From: Eubacteriales bacterium
GTDB taxonomy: Bacteria > Bacillota > Clostridia > Christensenellales > Aristaeellaceae
Direction: 5' to 3'
Length of the DNA stretch: 64,000 nt
Assembly: GCA_028693055.1 (NCBI GenBank)
Contig: JAQUWD010000007.1
Span: 1-64,000, forward strand
The translations under genes were made by a program, and so were the position numbers. Under the pieces are notes generated by a model, which saw only the letters and a program-made list of their open reading frames with translations, had not been told where the DNA came from and ran no database searches. This document shows, in pieces, positions 16,647 to 26,482 of the stretch. Within the stretch, counting starts at the first letter, position 1. Each line of letters starts with the position of its first letter.

Positions 16647-17421
16647 AACGCGAGCCGTGGGGCCTTGGCAACACCCACCAAACAAAACTACCCACCCTCT
16701 GCGCGGCCGCGCCGCGCAATCCGGAATGTAAGGTCACAGCCCCTGCGACAGTACTCCGTGAATAAACGCGAGCCATGGGGCCTGTCGCCCCATGGCGGCC
16801 TTGGCTGCGCCCACCAAACAAACTACCCACCCTCTGCGCGGCAGCGCCGCGCAGTCCGGGGTGCAGGGGCACAGCCCCTGCGACAGTACTCCGTGAATAA
16901 ACGCGAGCCGTGGGGCCTGTCGCCCCATGGCGGCCTTGGCTGCACCCACCAAACAAACTACCCACCCTCTGCGCGGCCGCGCCGCGCAGTCCGGGGTGCA
17001 GGGGCACAGCCCCTGCGACAGTACTCCGTGAATAAACGCGAGCCGTGGGGCCTGTCGCCCCATGGCGGCCTTGGCTGCGCCCACTGAACAAAACTACCCA
17101 CCCTCTGCGCGGCCGCGCCGCGCAATCCGGAGTGTAAGGTCACAGCCCCTGCGACAGCATTCGGTCAATAAACGCGAGCCGTGGGGCCTGTCGCCCCATG
17201 GCGGCCTTGGCAACACCCACCAAACAAACTACCCACCCTCTACGCGGCCGCACCGCGCAGTCCGGGGTGCAAGGGCACAGCCCCTGCGACAGTACTCCGT
17301 GAATAAACGCGAGCCGTGGGGCCTCTCGCCCCATGGCGGCCTTGGCTGCACCCACCAAACAAACTACCCAACCTCTGCGCGGCAGCGCCGCGCAGTCCGG
17401 GGTGCAGGGGCACAGCCCCTG
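16647..17421 (-). repeat. Six-copy 135-bp tandem repeat between gyrB and gyrA
   Basis: Units begin (AACGCGAGCC) at 16647, 16765, 16900, 17035, 17171 and 17306, giving periods of 118, 135, 135, 136 and 135 bp, and the last unit ends at 17421, one base from the gyrB stop codon. The shorter first unit lacks the 17 bases around TGTCGCCCCATGGCGG. Each full unit can fold three hairpins: TGGGGC/GCCCCA, CTGCGCGGC/GCCGCGCAG and GCAGGGGC/GCCCCTGC. A few units carry paired changes. The array keeps long open frames simply because 135 is a multiple of 3; no gene is inferred. It would be transcribed as the gyrB-gyrA spacer. Confidence 0.95.
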
Positions 17422-19491
<2,070 letters not shown>

Positions 19492-19555
19492 TTATGGGGG
19501 CTGACCATTGGCATGTGATTTTTCTTAGCTTATACACACCTTAGGCAACCAATCT

Positions 19556-19584
19556 ATTATACCATTTTTACAGCTTGAATGCAA
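19556..19584 (-). promoter_or_regulatory. gyrB promoter
   Basis: Minus strand -35 TTGCAT (complement of 19579-19584), 17-bp spacer, extended -10 TGGTATAAT (-10 is the complement of 19556-19561). It gives a leader of about 100 bases before the gyrB start. Confidence 0.75.
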
Positions 19585-19655
19585 ATTGCTTCATTATTAT
19601 AGTGCGTCGTTTTGGAGCAAGTTTTGGAGCGTTAGGTGTGCGTTGATGGATAAAC

Positions 19656-19681
19656 AAAAACCCGCCCTGATAAAGGGCGGG
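19656..19681 (-). terminator. Terminator of the peptidoglycan-binding protein gene
   Basis: CCCGCCC...GGGCGGG hairpin (19661-19681) with a T5 tract on the minus strand, about 20 bases after the stop. Confidence 0.85.
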
Positions 19682-19701
19682 TAGAGGAGAAAAGAGAATG
19701 A

Positions 19702-20484
19702 TTATTTGACGATATAGGTATTGTAGTCGCTTTCGCTAAAGGTGCCGGTGACAGCCTTGCCGGTCGCTGACTGCCAGTTCTTCAAGGCTGTTTCAGTGGA
19801 GGCGCCGAAGGTACCGGCTGCGTCCGTATTGGTATAGCCTAAACTGTCTAGGAATTGCTGCATGTGCTTGACCTCTTCGCCGGTGCTACCCTTGGCTAGC
19901 AGCATACTTTTTGAAACTTGAGTACTGCTTTGGGCGCTATTCAGCTTAGCCAGCGTTTTGGTACCGGCGATTCCGTCGGCATATAGCTTGTTGTCGCGCT
20001 GGAAACTTTTGACGGCCTTAAAGGTTAGGTCGCCGTATACGCCGTCAATCGTTCCGTTAAAATAGCCCGCTGCCTTTAAGGCCTTTTGCAGGTCGGTTAC
20101 TCTGGAGCCGGAATTGCCGTAGCGCAGGGAGCGGGGATTGGTGGTCGTTGTTTGCTTGAGGGCGGTGTTGCTGGTGGAATTCAAGGTTTTGGTCGTGCCT
20201 TCATAAAGCGCGGTAAGGGTTTTGTTGCCAGGTCTGCCATCGCTTTTCAAGCCCATGGAGGATTGAAAATTCTTAACGGCCGCTTTGGTGCTCGGCCCAA
20301 ATTTTCCGTCAATATCACCGCTATAAAAGCCTTTATTCTTCAACGCTTTTTGCATTTGGCGCACAGCGTCGCTTTGCTGACCATAGGGAATGGTACTATA
20401 GGCAAAAGCCGTAGCAAGAACAGATAAGGTAAGAATGCTAACCATTAGAAAGGCAAAAAGCTTTAGCCATTTAGCGCGTGACAT
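19702..20484 (-). CDS. Secreted protein with three peptidoglycan-binding (PG_binding_1) repeats
   Basis: 260 residues. Signal peptide at 1-26 (MSRAKWLKL, hydrophobic core, cleavage near ATAFA|YS). Then three PG_binding_1 modules of ~60 residues, each with the family pattern LQ.AL...G.Y.G.IDG.FG..T..AVK.FQ: first at ~30-95 (MQKALKNKGFYSGDIDGKFG), second at ~120-180 (LQKALKAAGYFNGTIDGVYG), third at ~200-260 (MQQFLDSLGYTNTDAAGTFG, most divergent, lacking the IDG). Ser/Thr linkers separate them. There is no catalytic domain, so it binds the cell wall without an obvious hydrolase. ATG 20484 has GGGAGGT just upstream. Monocistronic. Confidence 0.9.
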   Translation of the reverse strand: MSRAKWLKLFAFLMVSILTLSVLATAFAYSTIPYGQQSDAVRQMQKALKNKGFYSGDIDGKFGPSTKAAVKNFQSSMGLKSDGRPGNKTLTALYEGTTKTLNSTSNTALKQTTTTNPRSLRYGNSGSRVTDLQKALKAAGYFNGTIDGVYGDLTFKAVKSFQRDNKLYADGIAGTKTLAKLNSAQSSTQVSKSMLLAKGSTGEEVKHMQQFLDSLGYTNTDAAGTFGASTETALKNWQSATGKAVTGTFSESDYNTYIVK

Positions 20485-20554
20485 GAAAATACCTCCCTTT
20501 TCTTGGAAACCATGCAGTGGTGAGACGCACGATAATTTACAATTATACAAACTC

Positions 20555-20583
20555 ATTATAGTTCATATGGTTCGATTTGCCAA
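20555..20583 (-). promoter_or_regulatory. Promoter of the peptidoglycan-binding protein gene
   Basis: Minus strand -35 TTGGCA (complement of 20578-20583), 17-bp spacer and -10 TATAAT (complement of 20555-20560). A second TATAAT (complement of 20542-20547) lies 13 bases downstream. Confidence 0.7.
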
Positions 20584-20603
20584 GGGTTTTGTGATCATTG
20601 TTA

Positions 20604-20659
20604 CAAAATAAATACAGAATGGCTGTGATAACCTTCACGGCTATTCTGTATTTATTTTG
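20604..20659. terminator. Long hairpin terminator after the sugar permease operon
   Basis: 17-bp perfect arms CAAAATAAATACAGAAT (20604-20620) and its complement at 20643-20659, extended inward by GC-rich pairing. AT-rich outer arms make it usable in both directions; it closes the ABC permease operon read on the minus strand. Confidence 0.75.
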
Positions 20660-20715
20660 CCTGTAAGCAATTAAACTTTTTTTGCTGTAAGAAGAAAACA
20701 CGCGGAACTTCATGT

Positions 20716-21552
20716 TCAGCCCTTAATCGCTCCGGCAACCATACCTGACACAAAGTATTTCTGCATAAAGATAAAGAAAAGCGTGATCGGCATAATTGCG
20801 AGGGTCAAAGAAGCAATTCCATAATCCCAGCGAGTATAATACGAGGAAAAGAATGAATATACGGCTGTAGTCAGGGTTTTGTTTTGGGCAGAACGCAGTA
20901 GCAGGCTGGGCAGCGTATAGTCGTTCCATACCCAGAGCGTGAACAAGACAACGATGCTCGCAGTCGTGCTGCTCATCAGGGGAAAGACGATCTGAAAAAA
21001 GACGCGAAACGGGCCGCAACCATCAATAATAGCCGATTCTTCCAACGCCCGAGGAACGGTCTTTACAAAGCCGTGGTATACGAAAACTGCGAAGGGAGCA
21101 TAGAGCGGGACAAGCGTAATCATATACCCCAGTAGATTGTCCGATTGTCCAAGCCGATGTACCACCTGATAGACGGGCAGCATAATGCTTTGAAAAGGGA
21201 TGATCATGGATGCTAGCAGACAAACGATGAATACTTTGCTCTTGCGGTCATCCACTCGTGATAGCTTATAGCCGCACATGGCGCTTAGCACAACTGCTAC
21301 AACAACCACGACAATGGCGGAAAGGATTGTGTTCTTTAGGATGGTAAGATAGTTCATGGAATCCCAGACGTATAATAGGCTGTCTAAATAAAAGGAATCA
21401 GGAAAGGCGAAGGTATTTGTTAGAATTTTTTTGAATGGCTTAAATGCGTTAATGACCACGACGTAAACGGGCATAATCATTAACAAGGCGGCGAGCAATC
21501 CCAATAGCTCTAACAGGATATGCCGAATCCATTTTTGGGTCTTGCTACGCAT
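20716..21552 (-). CDS. Sugar ABC transporter permease, MalG type
   Basis: 278 residues with six hydrophobic segments, CUT1 family (carbohydrate uptake 1). The cytoplasmic EAA loop is clear: EESAIIDGCGPFRVFFQIVFPLM, which docks onto the ATPase subunit. It pairs with the MalF-type permease immediately upstream (start codon shares a base with that stop, TAATG), so the pair is translationally coupled. No ATPase gene is in the locus; CUT1 systems of this layout in Bacillota commonly use a shared MsmX/MsiK-type ATPase encoded elsewhere. The substrate is probably an oligosaccharide; the neighbouring glycosidase gives the only hint. Confidence 0.92.
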   Translation of the reverse strand: MRSKTQKWIRHILLELLGLLAALLMIMPVYVVVINAFKPFKKILTNTFAFPDSFYLDSLLYVWDSMNYLTILKNTILSAIVVVVVAVVLSAMCGYKLSRVDDRKSKVFIVCLLASMIIPFQSIMLPVYQVVHRLGQSDNLLGYMITLVPLYAPFAVFVYHGFVKTVPRALEESAIIDGCGPFRVFFQIVFPLMSSTTASIVVLFTLWVWNDYTLPSLLLRSAQNKTLTTAVYSFFSSYYTRWDYGIASLTLAIMPITLFFIFMQKYFVSGMVAGAIKG

Positions 21553-22418
21553 TATAGATCAACCTCCCGCTTTTTCGTATATCCTACCTGAAACAAAGTG
21601 ATGATCATTACGATTAGTAGTAGAATCATAGCCTTTGCTGATCCATAACCCATTTTACTGTTGGAAAACAGCTCTGTATAAACATCCAATGCTAATGCAA
21701 CGGTAGACTTACCTGGGCCACCGTTTGTGAGCGATACATTCATATCAAACAGGCGGAATGCATTGGCTGTGGACATAAATAGATTAATGGTGATCGATGG
21801 CATCAAAAGCGGTAGCGTTATATAGCGAAACCGGGCTAATCCGTTGGCTCCATCAATGGCTGCAGCTTCTTGATAGGCGGCGTCAATGCTGTTTAGTCCT
21901 GAAAGATAAATAAGCATATAGTAACCTACGCTTTGCCAGAGACTCACCATCAAGATAGCATAGAAGGCGTTTGTCGGATCTGATAGCCATTTGATTTGAA
22001 ACAAACCGATGGGAATTGCACTATATAAAGCTTTCGTACCTTGATTGAAAATAAACACCCAAACAAAGCCAACTACGATGCCGCTGATGATGTTGGGTAG
22101 AAAAAAGCAGGTGCGCATCATGTTGCGTACACGCAACTTGCTATTGACCCATAACGCCACGAAGATGGCTAACACATTGCCTAGAATGACGCTGAAAATG
22201 GCATACCGTGCGCTGAACCACATAGCTTGAAAATAGTCTTTATCTTGAAACAATCGAATATAGTTGTTTATACCTATGAATGTGGGGCTTTTATTCACGC
22301 CATTCCAATCAAGCAGCGAGTAGTAGGCGCACATGCCCACGGGAATGATAAAATATATGATATATAACGCCAATACAGGTAAGACAAATACCCAATAGAC
22401 GTATTTTTTTTCTTTCAT
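21552..22418 (-). CDS. Sugar ABC transporter permease, MalF/UgpA type
   Basis: 288 residues, six transmembrane segments, CUT1 family. EAA loop: YQEAAAIDGANGLARFRYITLPLL. ATG 22418 has AAAGGA seven bases upstream; the six-residue longer frame lacks an RBS. A terminator-like hairpin separates it from the upstream binding-protein gene, so permease expression is probably lower than that of the binding protein. Partner of the MalG-type permease downstream. Confidence 0.92.
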   Translation of the reverse strand: MKEKKYVYWVFVLPVLALYIIYFIIPVGMCAYYSLLDWNGVNKSPTFIGINNYIRLFQDKDYFQAMWFSARYAIFSVILGNVLAIFVALWVNSKLRVRNMMRTCFFLPNIISGIVVGFVWVFIFNQGTKALYSAIPIGLFQIKWLSDPTNAFYAILMVSLWQSVGYYMLIYLSGLNSIDAAYQEAAAIDGANGLARFRYITLPLLMPSITINLFMSTANAFRLFDMNVSLTNGGPGKSTVALALDVYTELFSNSKMGYGSAKAMILLLIVMIITLFQVGYTKKREVDL

Positions 22419-22497
22419 GGTTACGTCCTTTCCCAATTATTGTTAATGCATATTCTCCGCGTTTGGACAGCTACATTAACCAATTTGGAGTTTTTCG

Positions 22498-22534
22498 AAA
22501 AAATCCGGAATCTCAGTTGCCTAAGATTCCGGAT
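22498..22534 (-). terminator. Attenuating terminator between binding-protein and permease genes
   Basis: Arms ATCCGGAATC / GATTCCGGAT (22503-22512 and 22525-22534), followed on the minus strand by a T6 tract. Position inside an operon suggests partial termination that sets a high binding protein to permease ratio. Confidence 0.75.
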
Positions 22535-22550
22535 GGACGGCTCGGAACCG

Positions 22551-23783
22551 TTATTTGGTGAGATCAGCCCAGATGGTATCCATTTGAGCGAGTACATCGG
22601 CAGCCGTCAGATTACCCAAGATATATTCCTGATACAGCTTGCCTGCTTCGCCGCGGAAACCGTCCGGCCAGGTGGGCCAAGGCCAAGAAAAAACATTTCC
22701 ATCCTGCATTGCCGCATAGGGAGCAATACACAGCGGATTGGAACTGCCATCGTACTCCCAGCCCTTGAATACAGGGATTACTTTATAGGTGTTAAGTAAG
22801 ATTTCCTTCGCGCCTTCATCGGTGGCAAGCCAGTTTAGAATGTCAATGGCGATATCTGCATTGGCGCTTCCCTTGCCCACATGCCATACGCCGTTCACAT
22901 CAACCGCCATGCGGTTTTCGCTTACGTCGTCGCTAACAATCGTGCCAATCATGCCAAGTTGTAGCTCGGGATCAATGCTTTTGAGGGTATCCCATACCCA
23001 ATCGCCTTCGAACATCATAGCGCCTTCCCCTAAGGCAAAGGCTGTGCAAGCCTCGTTCCAGCCATAGCTTAGCGGATCATCCTGACCATACTGCAACATC
23101 AAATCGAGAATTTCAAAGCTGCGAAGCATTTGCTCGTTACCGGCAAAGGTTGCAGTACCGGCATATAAACCGTCGGTGAAAGACGCAGTGTCGGGAATTG
23201 TTGCGTAACCGCCGCAGGCAAGGAACTGCCCCAACAGCCAATCATCTTTAAACTCGTTCACAAAAGGGGTGACGCCTTGGGCTTTCAAGGCTTCGCAGAC
23301 GGCCTTCAGCTCGGTTAAGGTAGTCGGTTCGGTTAAACCATACTGCTCAAAAATCGCCTTGTTGTAAAGAATGCCTTCCGACTGAAACGTTACAGGCAAG
23401 CCGACGATCTTGCCATCAAGCGTAATGCAGTTGAGCGAAGCATCCACCAGTTGATCCACGAAGGGCTGATCAGACAGATCGGTTAGATAATCAGCATATG
23501 TTTTCATGTTGTTATAGCCTTCGGTCATGAAAATCTCAGGCACATCACCCGCTGTAAACATAGCCTTGAGAACCTCTGTCAGATTGGTGCCGTTGACCTC
23601 GGCGGTAATCTTGACGTCAGGATGCTGTTCCATGTACAGCTCTGTAAGCTGCGATACAGCCTCGGCTGCCTCGATTTGAAATTGCATCCAAGCGACATCT
23701 TTGGACTCGTCAGCAATTGCGCTTGTACCAATGATACCGCAAATCAGGACAGCGACCAGAAAAAGAGAGATACGCTTTAGCAT
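22551..23783 (-). CDS. Extracellular sugar-binding protein (family 1) of the ABC transporter
   Basis: 410 residues. Signal peptide 1-24 (MLKRISLFLVAVLICGII..., cleavage near SAIA|DES). Cys15 lies in a VLIC context that is not a valid lipobox, so the mature protein would be soluble outside the membrane. The body shows the SBP_bac_1 pattern: VTQL-like N-terminal helix, MFTAGDVPEIFMTEG hinge strand, LPVTFQSEGILYNKAIFEQYGL (typical ligand-lobe signature), and GEGAMMFEGDWVWDTL. Trp/Asp-rich C-terminal region suggests carbohydrate stacking. First gene of the transport operon, directly downstream of the two-component regulator, which probably controls it. Confidence 0.93.
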   Translation of the reverse strand: MLKRISLFLVAVLICGIIGTSAIADESKDVAWMQFQIEAAEAVSQLTELYMEQHPDVKITAEVNGTNLTEVLKAMFTAGDVPEIFMTEGYNNMKTYADYLTDLSDQPFVDQLVDASLNCITLDGKIVGLPVTFQSEGILYNKAIFEQYGLTEPTTLTELKAVCEALKAQGVTPFVNEFKDDWLLGQFLACGGYATIPDTASFTDGLYAGTATFAGNEQMLRSFEILDLMLQYGQDDPLSYGWNEACTAFALGEGAMMFEGDWVWDTLKSIDPELQLGMIGTIVSDDVSENRMAVDVNGVWHVGKGSANADIAIDILNWLATDEGAKEILLNTYKVIPVFKGWEYDGSSNPLCIAPYAAMQDGNVFSWPWPTWPDGFRGEAGKLYQEYILGNLTAADVLAQMDTIWADLTK

Positions 23784-23938
23784 GGGGAAACCTCCTTATT
23801 TAGTTGATGAATTCATTATAGTGAATGTACATAGGTATCGCTATGGGAATAATTGATCAAATCCGGCGAAATATTGACCGTATCATGCTTTAAACGATGG
23901 AGCAGGCTCCAATCGGGCTCCGTGGACGGCGATGCAGC

Positions 23939-24703
23939 TTATCGATCGGAAACGTCATGATACCGGCGATATTCACCTGGCGTAACATTATATCGCTTTT
24001 TAAAGGCTTTGCTGAGGTAGTTGCCGCAGCTAAAGCCTGATCGTACGCTGATTTCATCTATACTAAGTCCCGTCGCATGCAATAGCTCGCATACATGATC
24101 CAGCCGCATTTCGTTGATATAATCAAAAAGCTTCATGCCATACTTTTTTCTAAATAGCCTTGAAACGTGCTCTTTGGACACAAAGAAAAGACTTGCTATC
24201 TGCTCAAGTGTAAGCGCCAGCGCATAGTTGTGATCAATGTACTTTTTAATATCTTGGATTAACTTGCCGCTGCCGGCTTCCGTCCCGGCATCCGTCCCGG
24301 CATCCGTGAGCTCCTCGTTATCTCCGCGGCTTTCCAACGCGTTGTAAATTTCCAATAGATTTCGGTTGAGTTCCTCGCGTTTAACGGGCTTTAGAAGATA
24401 GTTTTGTACGCGCGATATAATGGCTTGGTGTGTATACTCAAAATCGGTATGACCGCTAACGACCAATATATATGGCTCGCAGGACATGGTGGATAGTTCT
24501 TTTAAAAAGGCGACTCCGTCAATTTCTGGCATGTTCATATCGGTGATAATCACGTCAATGGCGTGATTTTTAATTATATCCAATGCCATAGCGGATGAAT
24601 CCGCTTCCAATATCGTTCCCATGTTCAATTGATCCCAATCTCCCAGCTTTTTGAGTACCATTCGGGATGGACGTTCATCATCTACCAGTAATACGGTGTA
24701 CAT
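23939..24703 (-). CDS. Response regulator with AraC-type DNA-binding domain (YesN-like)
   Basis: 254 residues. Receiver domain 1-120: YTVLLVDDERPS supplies the acidic pocket, DVIITDMNMPEIDG the phosphoacceptor Asp, and YLLKPVKREEL the conserved Lys. A short linker contains a (TDAG)-type repeat. The C-terminal ~100 residues are a two-helix-turn-helix AraC domain (LEQIASLFFVSKEHVSRLFRKKYG and IDEISVRSGFSCGNYLSKAFKKRY). ATG 24703 has AAAGGAGG nine bases upstream and overlaps the kinase gene by 26 bp. It most likely activates the adjacent sugar ABC operon in response to the extracellular sugar. Confidence 0.94.
   Translation of the reverse strand: MYTVLLVDDERPSRMVLKKLGDWDQLNMGTILEADSSAMALDIIKNHAIDVIITDMNMPEIDGVAFLKELSTMSCEPYILVVSGHTDFEYTHQAIISRVQNYLLKPVKREELNRNLLEIYNALESRGDNEELTDAGTDAGTEAGSGKLIQDIKKYIDHNYALALTLEQIASLFFVSKEHVSRLFRKKYGMKLFDYINEMRLDHVCELLHATGLSIDEISVRSGFSCGNYLSKAFKKRYNVTPGEYRRYHDVSDR
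24279..24307 (-). repeat. 12-bp microrepeat in the response regulator linker
   Basis: Unit TCCGTCCCGGCA at 24279-24290 and 24291-24302, with a partial third unit. It encodes the TDAG-TDAG-TEAG linker between receiver and AraC domains; copy-number change would alter linker length by four residues per unit. Confidence 0.7.
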
Positions 24704-26465
24704 ACTCGTGAGCCTCCTTTGCCATATCAATTTGAATTTTTATCGCTGTTCCAACGCCTTCCTCACTTCGTATCTCAAATTTCATTTTGTCTTCAAAGAT
24801 AAGATATAGCCGTAGATATACGTTACTAATTCCCACATGCTCGCTGATGCTTTCCATGGTTTGAGCATCTCTTAACCAGCTGCGAACCTTGTCCAGTCGT
24901 TCTGTCGACATTCCCGTGCCGTTGTCCCGTACGATTAGCGTTAGCGTCTGTTCCTCCATTTGGATGTTGATCACTACGCTTAGTTGATCTGTCCCGCTGC
25001 GCAGCCCATGTTCAATGGAATTTTCTACAAGCGGCTGTAGAATTAAATTGGGGATTTCGGTTTTCAGCAGGGCGGGGGCTACGGAAACAGAGAATTGCAG
25101 TTTCTCTCCATAACGAATTTGTTGTAAATAAATGTAGTTTTTAAGATTTTCTATCTCTGTACCCAGGGGGACTCGTTGAAGATCCGCACGATAGCTGTAA
25201 TGCATCAAATCTGCCAATACGGTGATGGCGTTGTATACATCCATATTGTCTTTTTCCAATGCAAGGTTACCAATGGATTGAAGTAAGTTGTTCATAAAAT
25301 GTGGGTTGATCTGAGCGCGGAGCGCTACGATTTGGGCATTCTTGGCCAATAATCGGTTGGAAAAATCAGAGTTGATTAAATGGTCGATGCTGTCTGACAT
25401 TTCGTTAAACTTATCGGCTAGTCTGCCAATTTCATCATTACGATGATATTTGATATGAGGGAAACGTTCGCCGTTTTTCATTACGGAAATCGCATCGGAA
25501 ACATTAACGACCGGACGGATGACCTCTCGGTTTAGAAGAATAACTAAAATGCCGGCTAAAATAACGGATACGCCAATCATACAAACAATGTTTATCCAAA
25601 CCGCATGTACTACAGAAGCTTCGATGGTATGCATATCAATCACACGCCGAATGGTTAATCCGTTAAAGATGGTTTGACTAAAAATAAGGTATTTCTTTCC
25701 ATCCGCTTCTCCATAACCATAGCTTTCCATCGGCTCGGGAGCATCCATTTGCAACCGGGAAAAGAGCGCGGAGGCGGACGAATAAAGCGTATCTCCATCC
25801 TTTAAAAGAATGGCGACGTCGTTTTGGTTGCTCACGCTTAACAAGCTGACCAAACGCTCAGGCGCGATTTGTAAACTGATGATGGCTTGGCATACCGTAC
25901 CGCCAACATTTCGCATTACGCGATTGAACGTAAAAACATGGTCCAGTTTAACCTGCCCAGTACCTAATGAAAAATCAATTCTAGGCGCCACCTTTCCTAT
26001 GCTAACGAGACCTTCCGAATACAATGCCTGTTGATACCACTCTGCGTTTTCTACCTTTCGGTTAATCATTATGGTGCTTACCAAAACACGCGGAATGGAG
26101 TACAGATATCCATTACCGGGAATGTAGAGATAAATTTGTTGGATTTCATTATGGCCCGACGTCATTAAACGTAAGAGGCCTTCAATATAATCTTGCGCTG
26201 TGGCGCTGTTGCGATTAAATAATATATTGGAACAGAGCTTATCATCCAAAAAGATAGCCGCACATAATGAAGACAACTCCTGAAGATAGTAATTTACGTT
26301 GTCAGCATCTTTTTTCATAAGGGCAAGTTCCGTCTCGATTTGCGAGTTGCGCTCGTTTTGATATAAATACTTGGCGACTGAAAAACTGGCAAGCGCGAGA
26401 AAAGCCAAAGCAGCAATGACTGCAATTGCCAGAACCCGTATCGATAAACTGTTCCTTTTTTTCAT
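24678..26465 (-). CDS. Sensor histidine kinase (YesM-like)
   Basis: 595 residues. N-terminal membrane segment (~10-30), a large extracytoplasmic sensor region (~31-280, Cache-like by position), second membrane segment (~285-310), then HAMP (REVIRPVVNVSDAISVM) and the His_kinase motif INPHFMNNLLQSIGNLAL whose His is the autophosphorylation site. HATPase C-terminal half: NLILQPLVENSIEHGLR (N box) and VRDNGTGMS (G1). This is the LytS/YesM kinase subgroup that pairs with AraC-type regulators. The frame overlaps the regulator gene. It probably senses sugar, possibly via the binding protein. Confidence 0.94.
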   Translation of the reverse strand: MKKRNSLSIRVLAIAVIAALAFLALASFSVAKYLYQNERNSQIETELALMKKDADNVNYYLQELSSLCAAIFLDDKLCSNILFNRNSATAQDYIEGLLRLMTSGHNEIQQIYLYIPGNGYLYSIPRVLVSTIMINRKVENAEWYQQALYSEGLVSIGKVAPRIDFSLGTGQVKLDHVFTFNRVMRNVGGTVCQAIISLQIAPERLVSLLSVSNQNDVAILLKDGDTLYSSASALFSRLQMDAPEPMESYGYGEADGKKYLIFSQTIFNGLTIRRVIDMHTIEASVVHAVWINIVCMIGVSVILAGILVILLNREVIRPVVNVSDAISVMKNGERFPHIKYHRNDEIGRLADKFNEMSDSIDHLINSDFSNRLLAKNAQIVALRAQINPHFMNNLLQSIGNLALEKDNMDVYNAITVLADLMHYSYRADLQRVPLGTEIENLKNYIYLQQIRYGEKLQFSVSVAPALLKTEIPNLILQPLVENSIEHGLRSGTDQLSVVINIQMEEQTLTLIVRDNGTGMSTERLDKVRSWLRDAQTMESISEHVGISNVYLRLYLIFEDKMKFEIRSEEGVGTAIKIQIDMAKEAHEYVHRITGR

Positions 26466-26482
26466 AATTCTGCTCCTTCCTT

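Noticed and set aside
16647-17421. CRISPR-like array
   Set aside because: Repeats are contiguous 135-bp units without unique spacers, and no cas gene is nearby.
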